DNA from: Arthrobacter sp. PM3 | GTDB lineage: Bacteria; Actinomycetota; Actinomycetes; Actinomycetales; Micrococcaceae | Length of the DNA: 64,000 bases | Direction: 5' to 3' | NCBI RefSeq assembly: GCF_003352915.1 | Contig: NZ_CP022314.1 | Coordinates: forward strand, 2,020,230-2,084,229 | Shown: positions 19,545 to 26,970 of the stretch, piece by piece | How positions within the stretch are numbered: position 1 is the first letter of the stretch | Layout: every line of letters starts with the position of its first letter | Notes under the pieces: generated by a model | What the model saw: only the letters and a program-made list of their open reading frames with translations | The model's database searches: none | Told to the model about the DNA's origin: nothing | Translations under genes and position numbers: made by a program

Positions 19545-20513
19545 CTAGGGTCCCGGAGCCCCAGCCAAGGCCCGGAGGATCCGGCTCTTGAACTCCTGCT
19601 CGCGGAAAAGGTCCTTCCACTCAACCCGGACGAACCGCCATCCGTCTTCATTCAGGGCTTTCTCGCGGCGCCGTTCTTCGTAGAGGACCTCGGCCGTGGG
19701 TTTGTAGTCGAAGTACTTGGTCTTCCCGTCGAACTCTAGGGCGACTCTTTCCTCCTTCCACGCCAGGTCCATCCGGTGCCTGCCGATGCGCGTCACGACC
19801 TCCACCTGTGGTTCGGGCCGTTTGATCTTCAGACGCAGGACCAGATCCCGGGCCAGCGTTTCCCCGGGGGACTCCGAGCGGGAATCCGCGGCGGCGAGGA
19901 CCCTGCGGAACGTTCGGATCCCGCGGCGGCCTTCCATGGCATCGGCCATGGCCTGCAGGACGTCCGGGTCCGCGCCCAGCCGCAGCCCATGGTCCGTGAG
20001 GATCAGTGCCTGCCGGTAATTCAGCAGGGTGGCGCAGTCCGCGACCGTCCGCTCCAGCGTGGTCGTCCGGAGCCCACCTACCGACGTAACTTCGTCGTCG
20101 GTGAAGGGGCGCGTGTGGCACCGGACGTCCCTGCCGTGGCGCTCGCTGGACGGGCGCCCTTTTTGCAGGAGATGAACGGTGTTGTCCACGTCCCAGAGGT
20201 AGAGCCGGCGCAGGCGCGCTGCGGACGTGTGGCTGTAGAGGAAGCTGCCCGTCGACGTCGTCCGCGTTCCATGGGCATGCGCGAAGATCAGTTGCCGGCC
20301 CCGGGCAGGGGCTGACTGGGCGTTCCAAAGGCTGGCGCGGATGTAGCAGCCGTACCGCAGCCGGACGAGGGCGCCCGAATCCAGGAGGGAGCGGATGGCC
20401 CGGGGTCCATAGCCGAGGTCCAGCAACTGCTCGGTGCGCCAGAGGTTGCCCGTTGCGGGCAGAGAGGGTGAGTGGTTTTGGGGCATGCAGCCAGCTTCAC
20501 GGGTTCTGGCCAT
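19545..20513 (-). CDS. AbiEi-like wHTH plus DUF559/Vsr-like endonuclease-fold protein
   Basis: A 322-residue fusion common in actinobacteria. The N-terminus (WRTEQLLDLGYGPRAIRSLLDSGALVRL in part) resembles the winged-helix domain of AbiEi antitoxins. The C-terminus has a PD-(D/E)xK-type core, RMDLAWKEERVALEFDG with KTKY following (about residues 243-265), as in DUF559 and Vsr-like proteins. The biochemical role is unknown; no toxin gene is adjacent. ATG 20486 is an alternative start. Repeat clusters B2 and B3 lie on either side, so the gene looks like a repeat-bounded cassette. Confidence 0.7.
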   Translation of the reverse strand: MARTREAGCMPQNHSPSLPATGNLWRTEQLLDLGYGPRAIRSLLDSGALVRLRYGCYIRASLWNAQSAPARGRQLIFAHAHGTRTTSTGSFLYSHTSAARLRRLYLWDVDNTVHLLQKGRPSSERHGRDVRCHTRPFTDDEVTSVGGLRTTTLERTVADCATLLNYRQALILTDHGLRLGADPDVLQAMADAMEGRRGIRTFRRVLAAADSRSESPGETLARDLVLRLKIKRPEPQVEVVTRIGRHRMDLAWKEERVALEFDGKTKYFDYKPTAEVLYEERRREKALNEDGWRFVRVEWKDLFREQEFKSRILRALAGAPGP

Positions 20514-20575
20514 CTCCGAAAGGCTGCGTCGTCGTTATGTGGATTACGGGGCGACGTCGGCTGCTGCCCGCGAGT

Positions 20576-20633
20576 TCGCCGGATCGCGTCGGGGCCGCCG
20601 GAAACTTCCGGCGACTGCGGGCGTTTCCGGCGA
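20576..20633. repeat. Family B 19-bp repeat cluster, locus B3
   Basis: Direct units at 20576 (TCGCCGGAT) and 20595 (CCGCCGGAA), inverted TTCCGGCGA at 20606 and 20625; each pair is 19 bases apart. It lies downstream of lacI and upstream of the AbiEi/DUF559 gene. Confidence 0.85.
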
Positions 20634-20667
20634 ACCCGGCGACGGCGGGCCGGACGGACCGACGCTG

Positions 20668-21681
20668 TCAGCCCCGGGCGCGCGCCGTGGTGCCGCGGAC
20701 GATCAGGGCCGGCTCGATCAGCTTGCGCTCGGGCCCGAGGGTGGGGTCCTGGATCCGTGCCAGCAGGGTGTTGGCGACGTCGGCTCCGACGAGGTCGCTG
20801 CGGTTGTCCACGGACGTGATGTCCAGGTAGCGGGACTTCGCCAGCTGGGAGTTGTCGTAGCCGATCACGGACAGGTCCTCCGGGACCGAGAGGCCGCGTG
20901 CCTTGGCTGCCGCGAGGGCGCCCAGGGCCATGGTGTCGTTGGCCGCGAACAGGGCCGTCGTGTCCGGGTGGTGGTCGAGCAGCCAGCACGCGGCTTCGTA
21001 CCCGTCCTCCTCCGACGTACCGTGGGATTCACCGGCGATCACAACGTCGACGCCGGCCTCGATCATGCCGCTGCGGAAGCCTTCCCGCCGGTGGGCGGCA
21101 GCGCCGCCGGACCCCGAGAGGTGCCCGATCCGCGAGTGGCCCAGCCCCAGCAGGTGTTCGGCCGCCATCCGGCCGCCGCCGTCGTCGTCGTTCGTGATGA
21201 GGCCGGCGCCGACGGGAACGCCGTTCCGCCACCCGGCGACGACGGCGGGAACCCAGGTCCCGGCCATCATGGACTCGCTCGGCTCGGCGGCAATGACGAG
21301 ACCCTCCACATGCATGGCCAGCAGGCCGTCGGTGGCTTCCGTGATGCGGTTCTCGCCGGGCCGGGAATCGGCGAGGGTGACCTGGTAACCATGCGGGGAC
21401 AGGGTCGATTCCATACCGCGCAGCAGGTCCACGAACCAGAGGTTCCGGAAGTCGTCGATGACCAGGCCGATGCTCTTCGTCTGGCTGCTGGCAAGCGTGG
21501 TCGCCGCCCGGCTCGGGCGGTATCCCAGCTCCGACATCGCCGCCCGGACCGCCGCCCGGCGCTTCTCGCTGACCTTTGCCGGATTTTGCAGCACGAGTGA
21601 GACCAGGGACGGCGAGACACCTGCGCTTTTGGCGACGTCGTAGATCGTCGGACGGCGGGTTCGCGGGGTGTTGAGCGTCAT
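20668..21681 (-). CDS. LacI-family repressor of the sugar-oxidoreductase operon
   Basis: A 337-residue LacI/GalR regulator. The helix-turn-helix and hinge TIYDVAKSAGVSPSLVSLVL with RRAAVRAAMSELGYRPSRAA occupy residues 12-65; the rest is a periplasmic-binding-protein-like effector domain. ATG 21681 gives a normal N-terminus; an in-frame ATG at 21726 would add 15 residues. It is divergent from a Gfo/Idh/MocA and isomerase operon, with a palindromic operator at 21773-21786, so it probably represses that operon until the sugar is present. Confidence 0.9.
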   Translation of the reverse strand: MTLNTPRTRRPTIYDVAKSAGVSPSLVSLVLQNPAKVSEKRRAAVRAAMSELGYRPSRAATTLASSQTKSIGLVIDDFRNLWFVDLLRGMESTLSPHGYQVTLADSRPGENRITEATDGLLAMHVEGLVIAAEPSESMMAGTWVPAVVAGWRNGVPVGAGLITNDDDGGGRMAAEHLLGLGHSRIGHLSGSGGAAAHRREGFRSGMIEAGVDVVIAGESHGTSEEDGYEAACWLLDHHPDTTALFAANDTMALGALAAAKARGLSVPEDLSVIGYDNSQLAKSRYLDITSVDNRSDLVGADVANTLLARIQDPTLGPERKLIEPALIVRGTTARARG

Positions 21682-21725
21682 CTGCAGGGCCTTTCGGGTC
21701 TCATTCGAGGATAACCGCCCGACCA

Positions 21726-21786
21726 TTGACAGGACATATGCACATAGCTACTCTTCTTATCAGCGCACATTTTTGTAGCGCTCCAA
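21726..21786 (+). promoter_or_regulatory. Promoter and LacI operator of the Gfo/Idh/MocA operon
   Basis: TTGACA (21726-21731), a 17-base spacer and TACTCT (21749-21754) form a sigma-70-type promoter. Just downstream, TTGTAGCGCTCCAA (21773-21786) is a 14-base palindrome with one mismatched pair around AGCGCT, the usual LacI-family shape. This placement would block elongation or initiation. Confidence 0.7.
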
Positions 21787-21836
21787 TTTCCCAGCGTCGG
21801 GCCGACGGCCCTGGCTGATTTTCGAAGGAGAAATCG

Positions 21837-23015
21837 ATGGCTGACAGTTTAGGAGTCGCCGTAATCGGCGCCGGGATGGCAGGGAAGGCCCACGCGGCCG
21901 CGTACCGCACCGCGTCCGCGCTTTACAACCCGGTGCTTCCGCCCGTCCGGCTCGTGTCGATCGGCGACGTCAACGCCGAATTCGGCTCGCTCGCCGCGCG
22001 GCGGTTCGGCTACGAACGCAATGACACGTCCTGGCAGGCGATCGCCGAGGCCGACGACATCGACGTCGTCAGCGTCGTGATCGCCAACTCCCTCCACCGC
22101 GAAGTCGTCGAAGGCCTGCTGGCCGCCGGCAAGCACGTGCTGTGCGAGAAGCCCCTGAGTGACTCGATCGAGGACGCCCGCGCCATGGCCGAGGCGGCCC
22201 GGAACGCCTCCTCGATCGCCCGCATCGGCTTCACCTTCCGCCGCACCCCCGGCATCGCCTACATCCGCGACCTCATCCGCACCGGCGTCCTGGGCAACGT
22301 CCTGCACTTCAGCGGCCGCTACTGGACCGACTACGGCTTCAGCCCCTCGGCCCCGATGAGCTGGCGCTACAAGGGCGGCCCGGGCTCCGGCGCGCTGGCC
22401 GACGTCGGAAGCCACCTCACGTACGTCTCCGAGTTCCTCTGCGGTGACATCAAGTCCATCAGCGGCGGACACCTCAGCACCGTGATCGACAAGCGTCCCC
22501 TGCCGCTCGCCGCGGTCATGGGCCACGACCACGTCGCGGTCAGCGACACCTTCGAACCGGTCGCGAATGACGACTACGCGGCCTTCTCGGCCGAGTTCGA
22601 AAACGGCGCCGGCAGCTTTGAAGTCTCCCGCGTTGCGGCCGGGCACGCCAACAGCCTCCAGTTCGAGGTGTTCTGCGAGAAGGGTGCCGCCAAGTTCGAC
22701 CAGCGCCGCCCGTCCGAGATCCAGCTGTTCCTCAACGAGGGCTCCGGCAACGAGAACGGCTACCGCCAGGTCATTCTGGGCCCGGGCCACCCCTACATCG
22801 CCGGCGGCCTGGCCATGGACGCCCCCGAGGTCGGCTTCGGCCAGAACGACGCGTTCGCTTACCAGGCGCGGGCGTTCCTGGAAGAGGTTGCCGGCCTCGG
22901 CGAAGCGGAATCGCTGCCCCGGTGCGCCACGTTCGATGAAGGCGTCCGCAACATGGAACTGCTCGGCGCCGTCACCGAATCCGCGCTCAACAACGGAAAG
23001 AAGATCACGCTATGA
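21837..23015 (+). CDS. Gfo/Idh/MocA-family NAD(P)-dependent oxidoreductase
   Basis: A 392-residue sugar or cyclitol dehydrogenase. Residues 5-130 are a Rossmann domain with GVAVIGAGMAGKAHAAAY and the catalytic-Lys motif CEKPLSD; the C-terminal alpha/beta domain follows (RYWTDYGFSPSAPMSWRYKGG, DVGSHL). ATG 21837 has GAAGGAGAAA upstream. It overlaps the next gene by 4 bases. With the isomerase-like partner it likely oxidises a sugar or inositol derivative; the substrate is unknown. Confidence 0.88.
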   Translation: MADSLGVAVIGAGMAGKAHAAAYRTASALYNPVLPPVRLVSIGDVNAEFGSLAARRFGYERNDTSWQAIAEADDIDVVSVVIANSLHREVVEGLLAAGKHVLCEKPLSDSIEDARAMAEAARNASSIARIGFTFRRTPGIAYIRDLIRTGVLGNVLHFSGRYWTDYGFSPSAPMSWRYKGGPGSGALADVGSHLTYVSEFLCGDIKSISGGHLSTVIDKRPLPLAAVMGHDHVAVSDTFEPVANDDYAAFSAEFENGAGSFEVSRVAAGHANSLQFEVFCEKGAAKFDQRRPSEIQLFLNEGSGNENGYRQVILGPGHPYIAGGLAMDAPEVGFGQNDAFAYQARAFLEEVAGLGEAESLPRCATFDEGVRNMELLGAVTESALNNGKKITL

Positions 23016-24031
23016 AACTCGGCGTCTACAACGCAATCCTGCACGACCGCCCGCTTCCGGAGGCCCTGAAGGTCATCGCCGACCTCGGGCTGACGGGAAT
23101 CGAGATTAACACCGGCGGATTCCTGCCGGCCGTGCACGTCCCCACCATGGACCAGATCCTGGAAAGCGACGCCGCCCGCGATGACTACCTGGCGATGTTC
23201 GAAGGCACCGGCGTCTCGATCGCCGGCCTGAACTGCAACGGCAACCCGCTGCACCCCAAGCGCGAGATCGGCGAGAAGCACGCCGAGGACATCCGCCGCT
23301 CCATCCGGCTGGCGCACCGGCTCGGCCAGGACCGGGTGGTCACCATGTCCGGCCTGCCCGGCGGCGAACCCGGAGCCACCACGGTCAACTGGGTGGTCAA
23401 CGCCTGGAACTCGGCCGCCCTGGATGTCCTGGACTACCAGTGGGGCATCGCCGCCGAGTTCTGGAAGGAAACCGACCGCCTTGCCGCCGACCACGGCGTC
23501 AAGGTTGCCCTGGAACTGCACCCGCAGAACATCGTGTTCAACACCGCCGACGTCTACAAGCTGATCGAGCTCACCGGCGCCACCCATGTCGGCGTCGAAC
23601 TGGACGCCTCGCACCTGTTCTGGCAGCAGATGGACCCGGTCGCCGTGGTCCGCGCACTCGGTCCGCTGGTCTTCCAGGCCGCCGCGAAGGACGTCCGCGT
23701 CAACACGGAGAACGCCGCGCTCTACGGTGTGCTGGACAACAGTTTCCGCCGGCTCTCCCCGGAGGAAAACCGCACCAACCTTGGCGGCGACGAGTGGGCC
23801 AACGAATGGCCCAAGAAGTCGGCCTGGGACTTCGTGGCCCTCGGCAAGGGGCATGACACGGCCTTTTGGACCGAGTTCCTCCGCGCGCTCTACGAAGTGG
23901 ACCCCAACATGCTGGTCAACATCGAGCACGAGGACGTCTCCCTGGGCCGGATCGAAGGCCTCCAGGTGGCGGCCAAGGTCCTGCGGGACGCCGACGCGGC
24001 CCTCACGGCGTCGCTGCACACCACGGCCTGA
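23012..24031 (+). CDS. Sugar phosphate isomerase/epimerase (xylose isomerase-like TIM barrel)
   Basis: A 339-residue TIM-barrel protein of the IolE/IolH group. DLGLTGIEINTGGF (about residues 26-39), VALELHPQNIVFN (about 165) and HVGVELDASHLFW (about 195) carry the metal-binding Glu, His and Asp residues expected along the barrel. Translation is coupled to the preceding Gfo/Idh/MocA gene (ATGA). It probably handles a keto-sugar or keto-inositol made by its partner. Confidence 0.87.
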   Translation: MKLGVYNAILHDRPLPEALKVIADLGLTGIEINTGGFLPAVHVPTMDQILESDAARDDYLAMFEGTGVSIAGLNCNGNPLHPKREIGEKHAEDIRRSIRLAHRLGQDRVVTMSGLPGGEPGATTVNWVVNAWNSAALDVLDYQWGIAAEFWKETDRLAADHGVKVALELHPQNIVFNTADVYKLIELTGATHVGVELDASHLFWQQMDPVAVVRALGPLVFQAAAKDVRVNTENAALYGVLDNSFRRLSPEENRTNLGGDEWANEWPKKSAWDFVALGKGHDTAFWTEFLRALYEVDPNMLVNIEHEDVSLGRIEGLQVAAKVLRDADAALTASLHTTA

Positions 24032-24156
24032 CGGGCGGCAAACCCCGAGGTCGCCGGAACGCTTCGGGGTCGCCGGAAGCTCCCTGTGTGTCAGGCTGTT
24101 GTGTGACAGGTTTGCTGTCGCCTTGGCCGGGCATGCGGGGCGGGGAAAGGTCCGTC

Positions 24157-24603
24157 ATGGATGTTGTTATCCCTGTCCGTGTCTCGAATCGGAGCCACTT
24201 CACTCTCGCGCAGAAGCACGCGATTCTGGATGAGTACGACAAATGCCTCGAGCGTGGTTCCCGGGCCGCGTTCAGCAGGGCGGCAGGCATCACCGAAGGC
24301 ACTATCCGGCTCTGGGTCCGGCAGCGCGAGGCCGGGGAGCTGAGATCCAGATCCGCGTCAGGAAGCGAGGACCAGCGATTGAACGCAGGCGATAAACAAC
24401 GGCTTAAACAGGTCTTGAAGGAGAACGAGATCCTCAAGGCCAAGCTGGCCCGGTCCGAGGCTGCGGTGGACATTCTGGGAAAAGCTTCCGCGCTCTTGGA
24501 CGCGATGGCCAAGAGCGCGGCGGCAGCGGACCCGACACCGGAGGAACCGGGGCCGGGCCGGCCGGAATGGTTGATGCCAAAGTCTGGAAAGACATCGCCC
24601 TGA
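24157..24603 (+). CDS. IS3-family transposase OrfA
   Basis: A 148-residue DNA-binding subunit with a helix-turn-helix (RAAFSRAAGITEGTIRLWVRQ, about residues 30-50 when joined) and a leucine-zipper-like region near KQVLKENEILKAKLARSE. ATG 24157 follows GGGGAAAGG. Its end overlaps orfB by 37 bases, and orfB is in the -1 frame, as expected for programmed frameshifting. No classic A6G slippery heptamer is visible in the overlap. Confidence 0.85.
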   Translation: MDVVIPVRVSNRSHFTLAQKHAILDEYDKCLERGSRAAFSRAAGITEGTIRLWVRQREAGELRSRSASGSEDQRLNAGDKQRLKQVLKENEILKAKLARSEAAVDILGKASALLDAMAKSAAAADPTPEEPGPGRPEWLMPKSGKTSP

Positions 24604-25601
24604 CCTTCGCCGGGAAACTGATCACGGCCGGCTGGTCAGCGGTGAAGGCCTGCGCCCTGCTGGGCCTTCACCGCACCACCTGGTACCGGCACCTGAATCC
24701 TCCGGCCCGGGCCGGGATCACCGTGCCGCACACCGACCGGGCCTACCCCAACCGGATCAGCGACGCCGAAGCCGAGGAGTTCATGGGCCTGCTCAATTCC
24801 GAGGACTACGGGAACCTCTCGGTCACCCAGGCCTATTACCGGATGCTGGACGCGGGGCACTGCTCGTTCTCGATCGCGGCGGCCCACCGGATCGTCGCCG
24901 CACACGGACAGAACGGAGACCGCCGCGACCAGCGCAGGGCCACCGGCCCGGCCAGGCCCAAACCCGTCCTGGCCGCCACGGCCCCGAACCAGCTCTGGAG
25001 CTGGGACATCACGATGCTCCACGGCCCCGGCAAACACACCTACAGGCTCTACGCCATCATGGACGTCTTCTCCCGCAAGGTCGTCGGGCACCGGGTCGAA
25101 CACACCGAAACGGCCGCCCTCGCCGCGGCCCTGATCAGGGACGCGGTCGCCGGGAACCGGCACCGCCCCGCCGTGCTGCACGCCGACAACGGCGCCCCGA
25201 TGCGGGCCGGCACCACCCTGGACCTCGCCCGCACCCTGGGCATCGAACTCTCCTACTCCCGCCCCCGGGTTTCCGATGACAACCCCTACTCGGAATCCCT
25301 GTTCAAGACCGTCAAATACGACCTCGACTTCCCCCAACGGTTCCAGGACCTGGCACACGCCCGGGACCACATGGCGGCGTTCTTCGCGGACTACAACGCA
25401 CACCACCGCCACAGCGGCCTGAACTACCACACCCCCGACACCGTCCACCACGGAACCGTCGAGCAGGCACGCCGCCAACGGCAAGCAACCCTCGACGCCT
25501 GCTACACACGAAACCCGCACAGGTACCGCCGCAAACCCACCGCCCCCGGCGCCCCCGGCATCAACCACAAAAAACCCACCCAGCTGTCACAAACAGCTTG
25601 A
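24567..25601 (+). CDS. IS3-family transposase OrfB (DDE integrase core)
   Basis: A 344-residue catalytic subunit with HTH_21-like and rve domains. DDE residues are visible: Asp in LWSWDITMLHG (about 150), Asp in VLHADNGAPM (about 210) and Glu in DNPYSESLFKT (about 245). The tail NYHTPDTVHHG is typical of the family. It is probably made both alone and as an OrfAB fusion. The stop codon lies in the right terminal inverted repeat. Confidence 0.92.
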   Translation: MVDAKVWKDIALTFAGKLITAGWSAVKACALLGLHRTTWYRHLNPPARAGITVPHTDRAYPNRISDAEAEEFMGLLNSEDYGNLSVTQAYYRMLDAGHCSFSIAAAHRIVAAHGQNGDRRDQRRATGPARPKPVLAATAPNQLWSWDITMLHGPGKHTYRLYAIMDVFSRKVVGHRVEHTETAALAAALIRDAVAGNRHRPAVLHADNGAPMRAGTTLDLARTLGIELSYSRPRVSDDNPYSESLFKTVKYDLDFPQRFQDLAHARDHMAAFFADYNAHHRHSGLNYHTPDTVHHGTVEQARRQRQATLDACYTRNPHRYRRKPTAPGAPGINHKKPTQLSQTA

Positions 25602-25699
25602 TAAATACCGACTTTCCGGCGATCGGGCACGCTTCCGGCGACCTCGGCGGCGGGGCACGCCGGTCACCGCGAACACCCATAGAGGGAGGACGATTGCAC

Positions 25700-26722
25700 A
25701 TGCGCATCGGAATTGTGGGCTATGGAGTCGGCGGAAGGTACTTCCATGCCCCATTCATCGACGCGGCCGACGGCGTCGAACTCGCCGGAGTCGTGGCGCG
25801 TTCGCCGGAACGGCGCGCGGAGGTGGCCGCGGACTTTCCGGGGCTGCCGGTCTTCGGCAGCCTCGCGGAGATGCTCGACTCCGGTGTGGACGCCGTGACC
25901 ATCACCACCCCGCCGCACACACGCCGCGAGCTCGTGCTGGAAGCCATCGCCGGCGGCGTCCATGTCGTGGCGGACAAGCCCTTCGGCCCCGATGCGGCCT
26001 CCGCGCGGGAGCTTGCCGCGGCGGCGGACCGCGCCGGCGTCGTGCTGAACGTCTACCACAACCGCCGGCGCGACGCCGATTTCCTCACGCTGGCCGGCGT
26101 CCTTGCCTCGGGGCAACTCGGGCAACTCTGGCGGGTCCACTCGATCATGGACCAGGACGGCGCCGACACCCTGGAGACCGGCGCCACCGGCGGGCTCCTG
26201 CGCGACCTCGGCAGCCACCTCGTGGACCAGATGCTGTGGCTGATGGGCCCGGCAACCCATGTCTACGGCACGCTCGACTGGACAGACAGCTTCGGCGAGA
26301 CTACCGACTGCGGCTTCTTCCTGACCCTGACGCACTCGTCCGGAGCCGTCTCCACGGTCTCGGCCAGCAAGCTCAACCACTCCACCACGCGTGAACTGCG
26401 GGCCTACGGCAGCGAGGGCAGCTACATCGCCTCAGGCGCCGACGTCCAGGCCGAGGCAATCTTTGCGGGCCGCCGGCCGGCCCGCGAGCCTGCCACGTGG
26501 GGGATTGATGTTCCGGAGAACTGGGGAACCCTCGCAGTGTCCGGCGGCCGTTCCCGGGTGGCCTCGGAGCAGGGCAACTACGCAGGGTTCTACACGGAGT
26601 TCGCCCGCGCGGTCCGCGATGGCGGGCCGGGGCCCGTACCCGCCGCCGAGGGAGTGCGGACTCTTGAGGTCCTCGACGCCGCACGGCTCAGCGCGCTGAA
26701 GAACAGGGTCGTGGAGCTCTAA
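25700..26722 (+). CDS. Gfo/Idh/MocA-family oxidoreductase, second copy
   Basis: A 340-residue enzyme, distinct from the one at 21837: Rossmann motif RIGIVGYGVGGRYFHAPF at the N-terminus, VVADKPFGPDA for the catalytic Lys (about residue 92) and DLGSHLVDQML (about 172). ATG 25700 has AGAGGGAGGA upstream; a longer reading from 25598 starts inside the IS and is rejected. It was probably the third gene of the LacI-controlled operon before the IS entered, so its expression may now depend on IS read-through or a local promoter. Confidence 0.87.
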   Translation: MRIGIVGYGVGGRYFHAPFIDAADGVELAGVVARSPERRAEVAADFPGLPVFGSLAEMLDSGVDAVTITTPPHTRRELVLEAIAGGVHVVADKPFGPDAASARELAAAADRAGVVLNVYHNRRRDADFLTLAGVLASGQLGQLWRVHSIMDQDGADTLETGATGGLLRDLGSHLVDQMLWLMGPATHVYGTLDWTDSFGETTDCGFFLTLTHSSGAVSTVSASKLNHSTTRELRAYGSEGSYIASGADVQAEAIFAGRRPAREPATWGIDVPENWGTLAVSGGRSRVASEQGNYAGFYTEFARAVRDGGPGPVPAAEGVRTLEVLDAARLSALKNRVVEL

Positions 26723-26778
26723 AGGCGGACGCGCAGCCGCGGCGTGACGGGCCGCCGTCGTACGCAGAAGCCACGGGA

Positions 26779-26886
26779 TCGCCGGAAAGCTGCCGGATCG
26801 CCGGAAAGCTGCCGGATCGCCGGAACTTTTCGGCGAACGGGCACGGTTCCGGCGACCTCCGCGCGTACCCCGCACGGTTCCGGCGA
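26779..26886. repeat. Family B 19-bp repeat cluster, locus B5
   Basis: Three direct TCGCCGGAA units at 26779, 26798 and 26817 (19-base period; the first two units are identical over the full 19 bases), then inverted units at 26828, 26847 and 26878. It lies between convergent Gfo and tgt genes. Confidence 0.88.
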
Positions 26887-26897
26887 ATTCGACGGCG

Positions 26898-26951
26898 GGC
26901 CGGGCGGGGCAGCGGAGGACTGCAGGCCGGGCGGGGCGGCGGAGGACTGCG
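26898..26951. repeat. 27-bp tandem duplication before the tgt stop
   Basis: 26898-26924 and 26925-26951 are almost identical 27-base units (core CGGGCGGGGC, then GCGGAGGACTGC). No function is evident. Confidence 0.8.
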
Positions 26952-26970
26952 GGTCGAAGGCGGGGCGCCC

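Larger units (their letters stand above)
24089..25603 (+). mobile_element. IS3-family insertion sequence
   Basis: A roughly 1.5 kb element bounded by imperfect terminal inverted repeats: TGTCAGGCTGTTGTGTGACA begins at 24089, and its partner is 25584-25603 (CTGTCACAAACAGCTTGATA). It contains the two overlapping frames orfA and orfB; the orfB stop lies inside the right repeat. I could not see a clear target-site duplication at these ends, so the boundaries may be off by a few bases. Both frames are intact, so it may still move. Confidence 0.85.
24051..25641. repeat. Family B repeat cluster, locus B4, split by an IS element
   Basis: Direct TCGCCGGAA units at 24051 and 24070 (19 bases apart) lie left of the IS3 element. 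Inverted TTCCGGCGA units at 25614 and 25633 (19 bases apart) lie right of it. Removing the roughly 1.5 kb element would restore a cluster like the other family B loci. Confidence 0.85.

Noticed and set aside
24567..24603. Canonical A6G frameshift site in the IS3 overlap
   Set aside because: The -1 arrangement fits, but no A-rich slippery heptamer is visible, so I do not claim the exact slip site.
24080..25612. Target-site duplication around the IS3 element
   Set aside because: No matching 3-5 base direct repeat was seen beside the inverted repeats chosen; the ends may be a few bases off.
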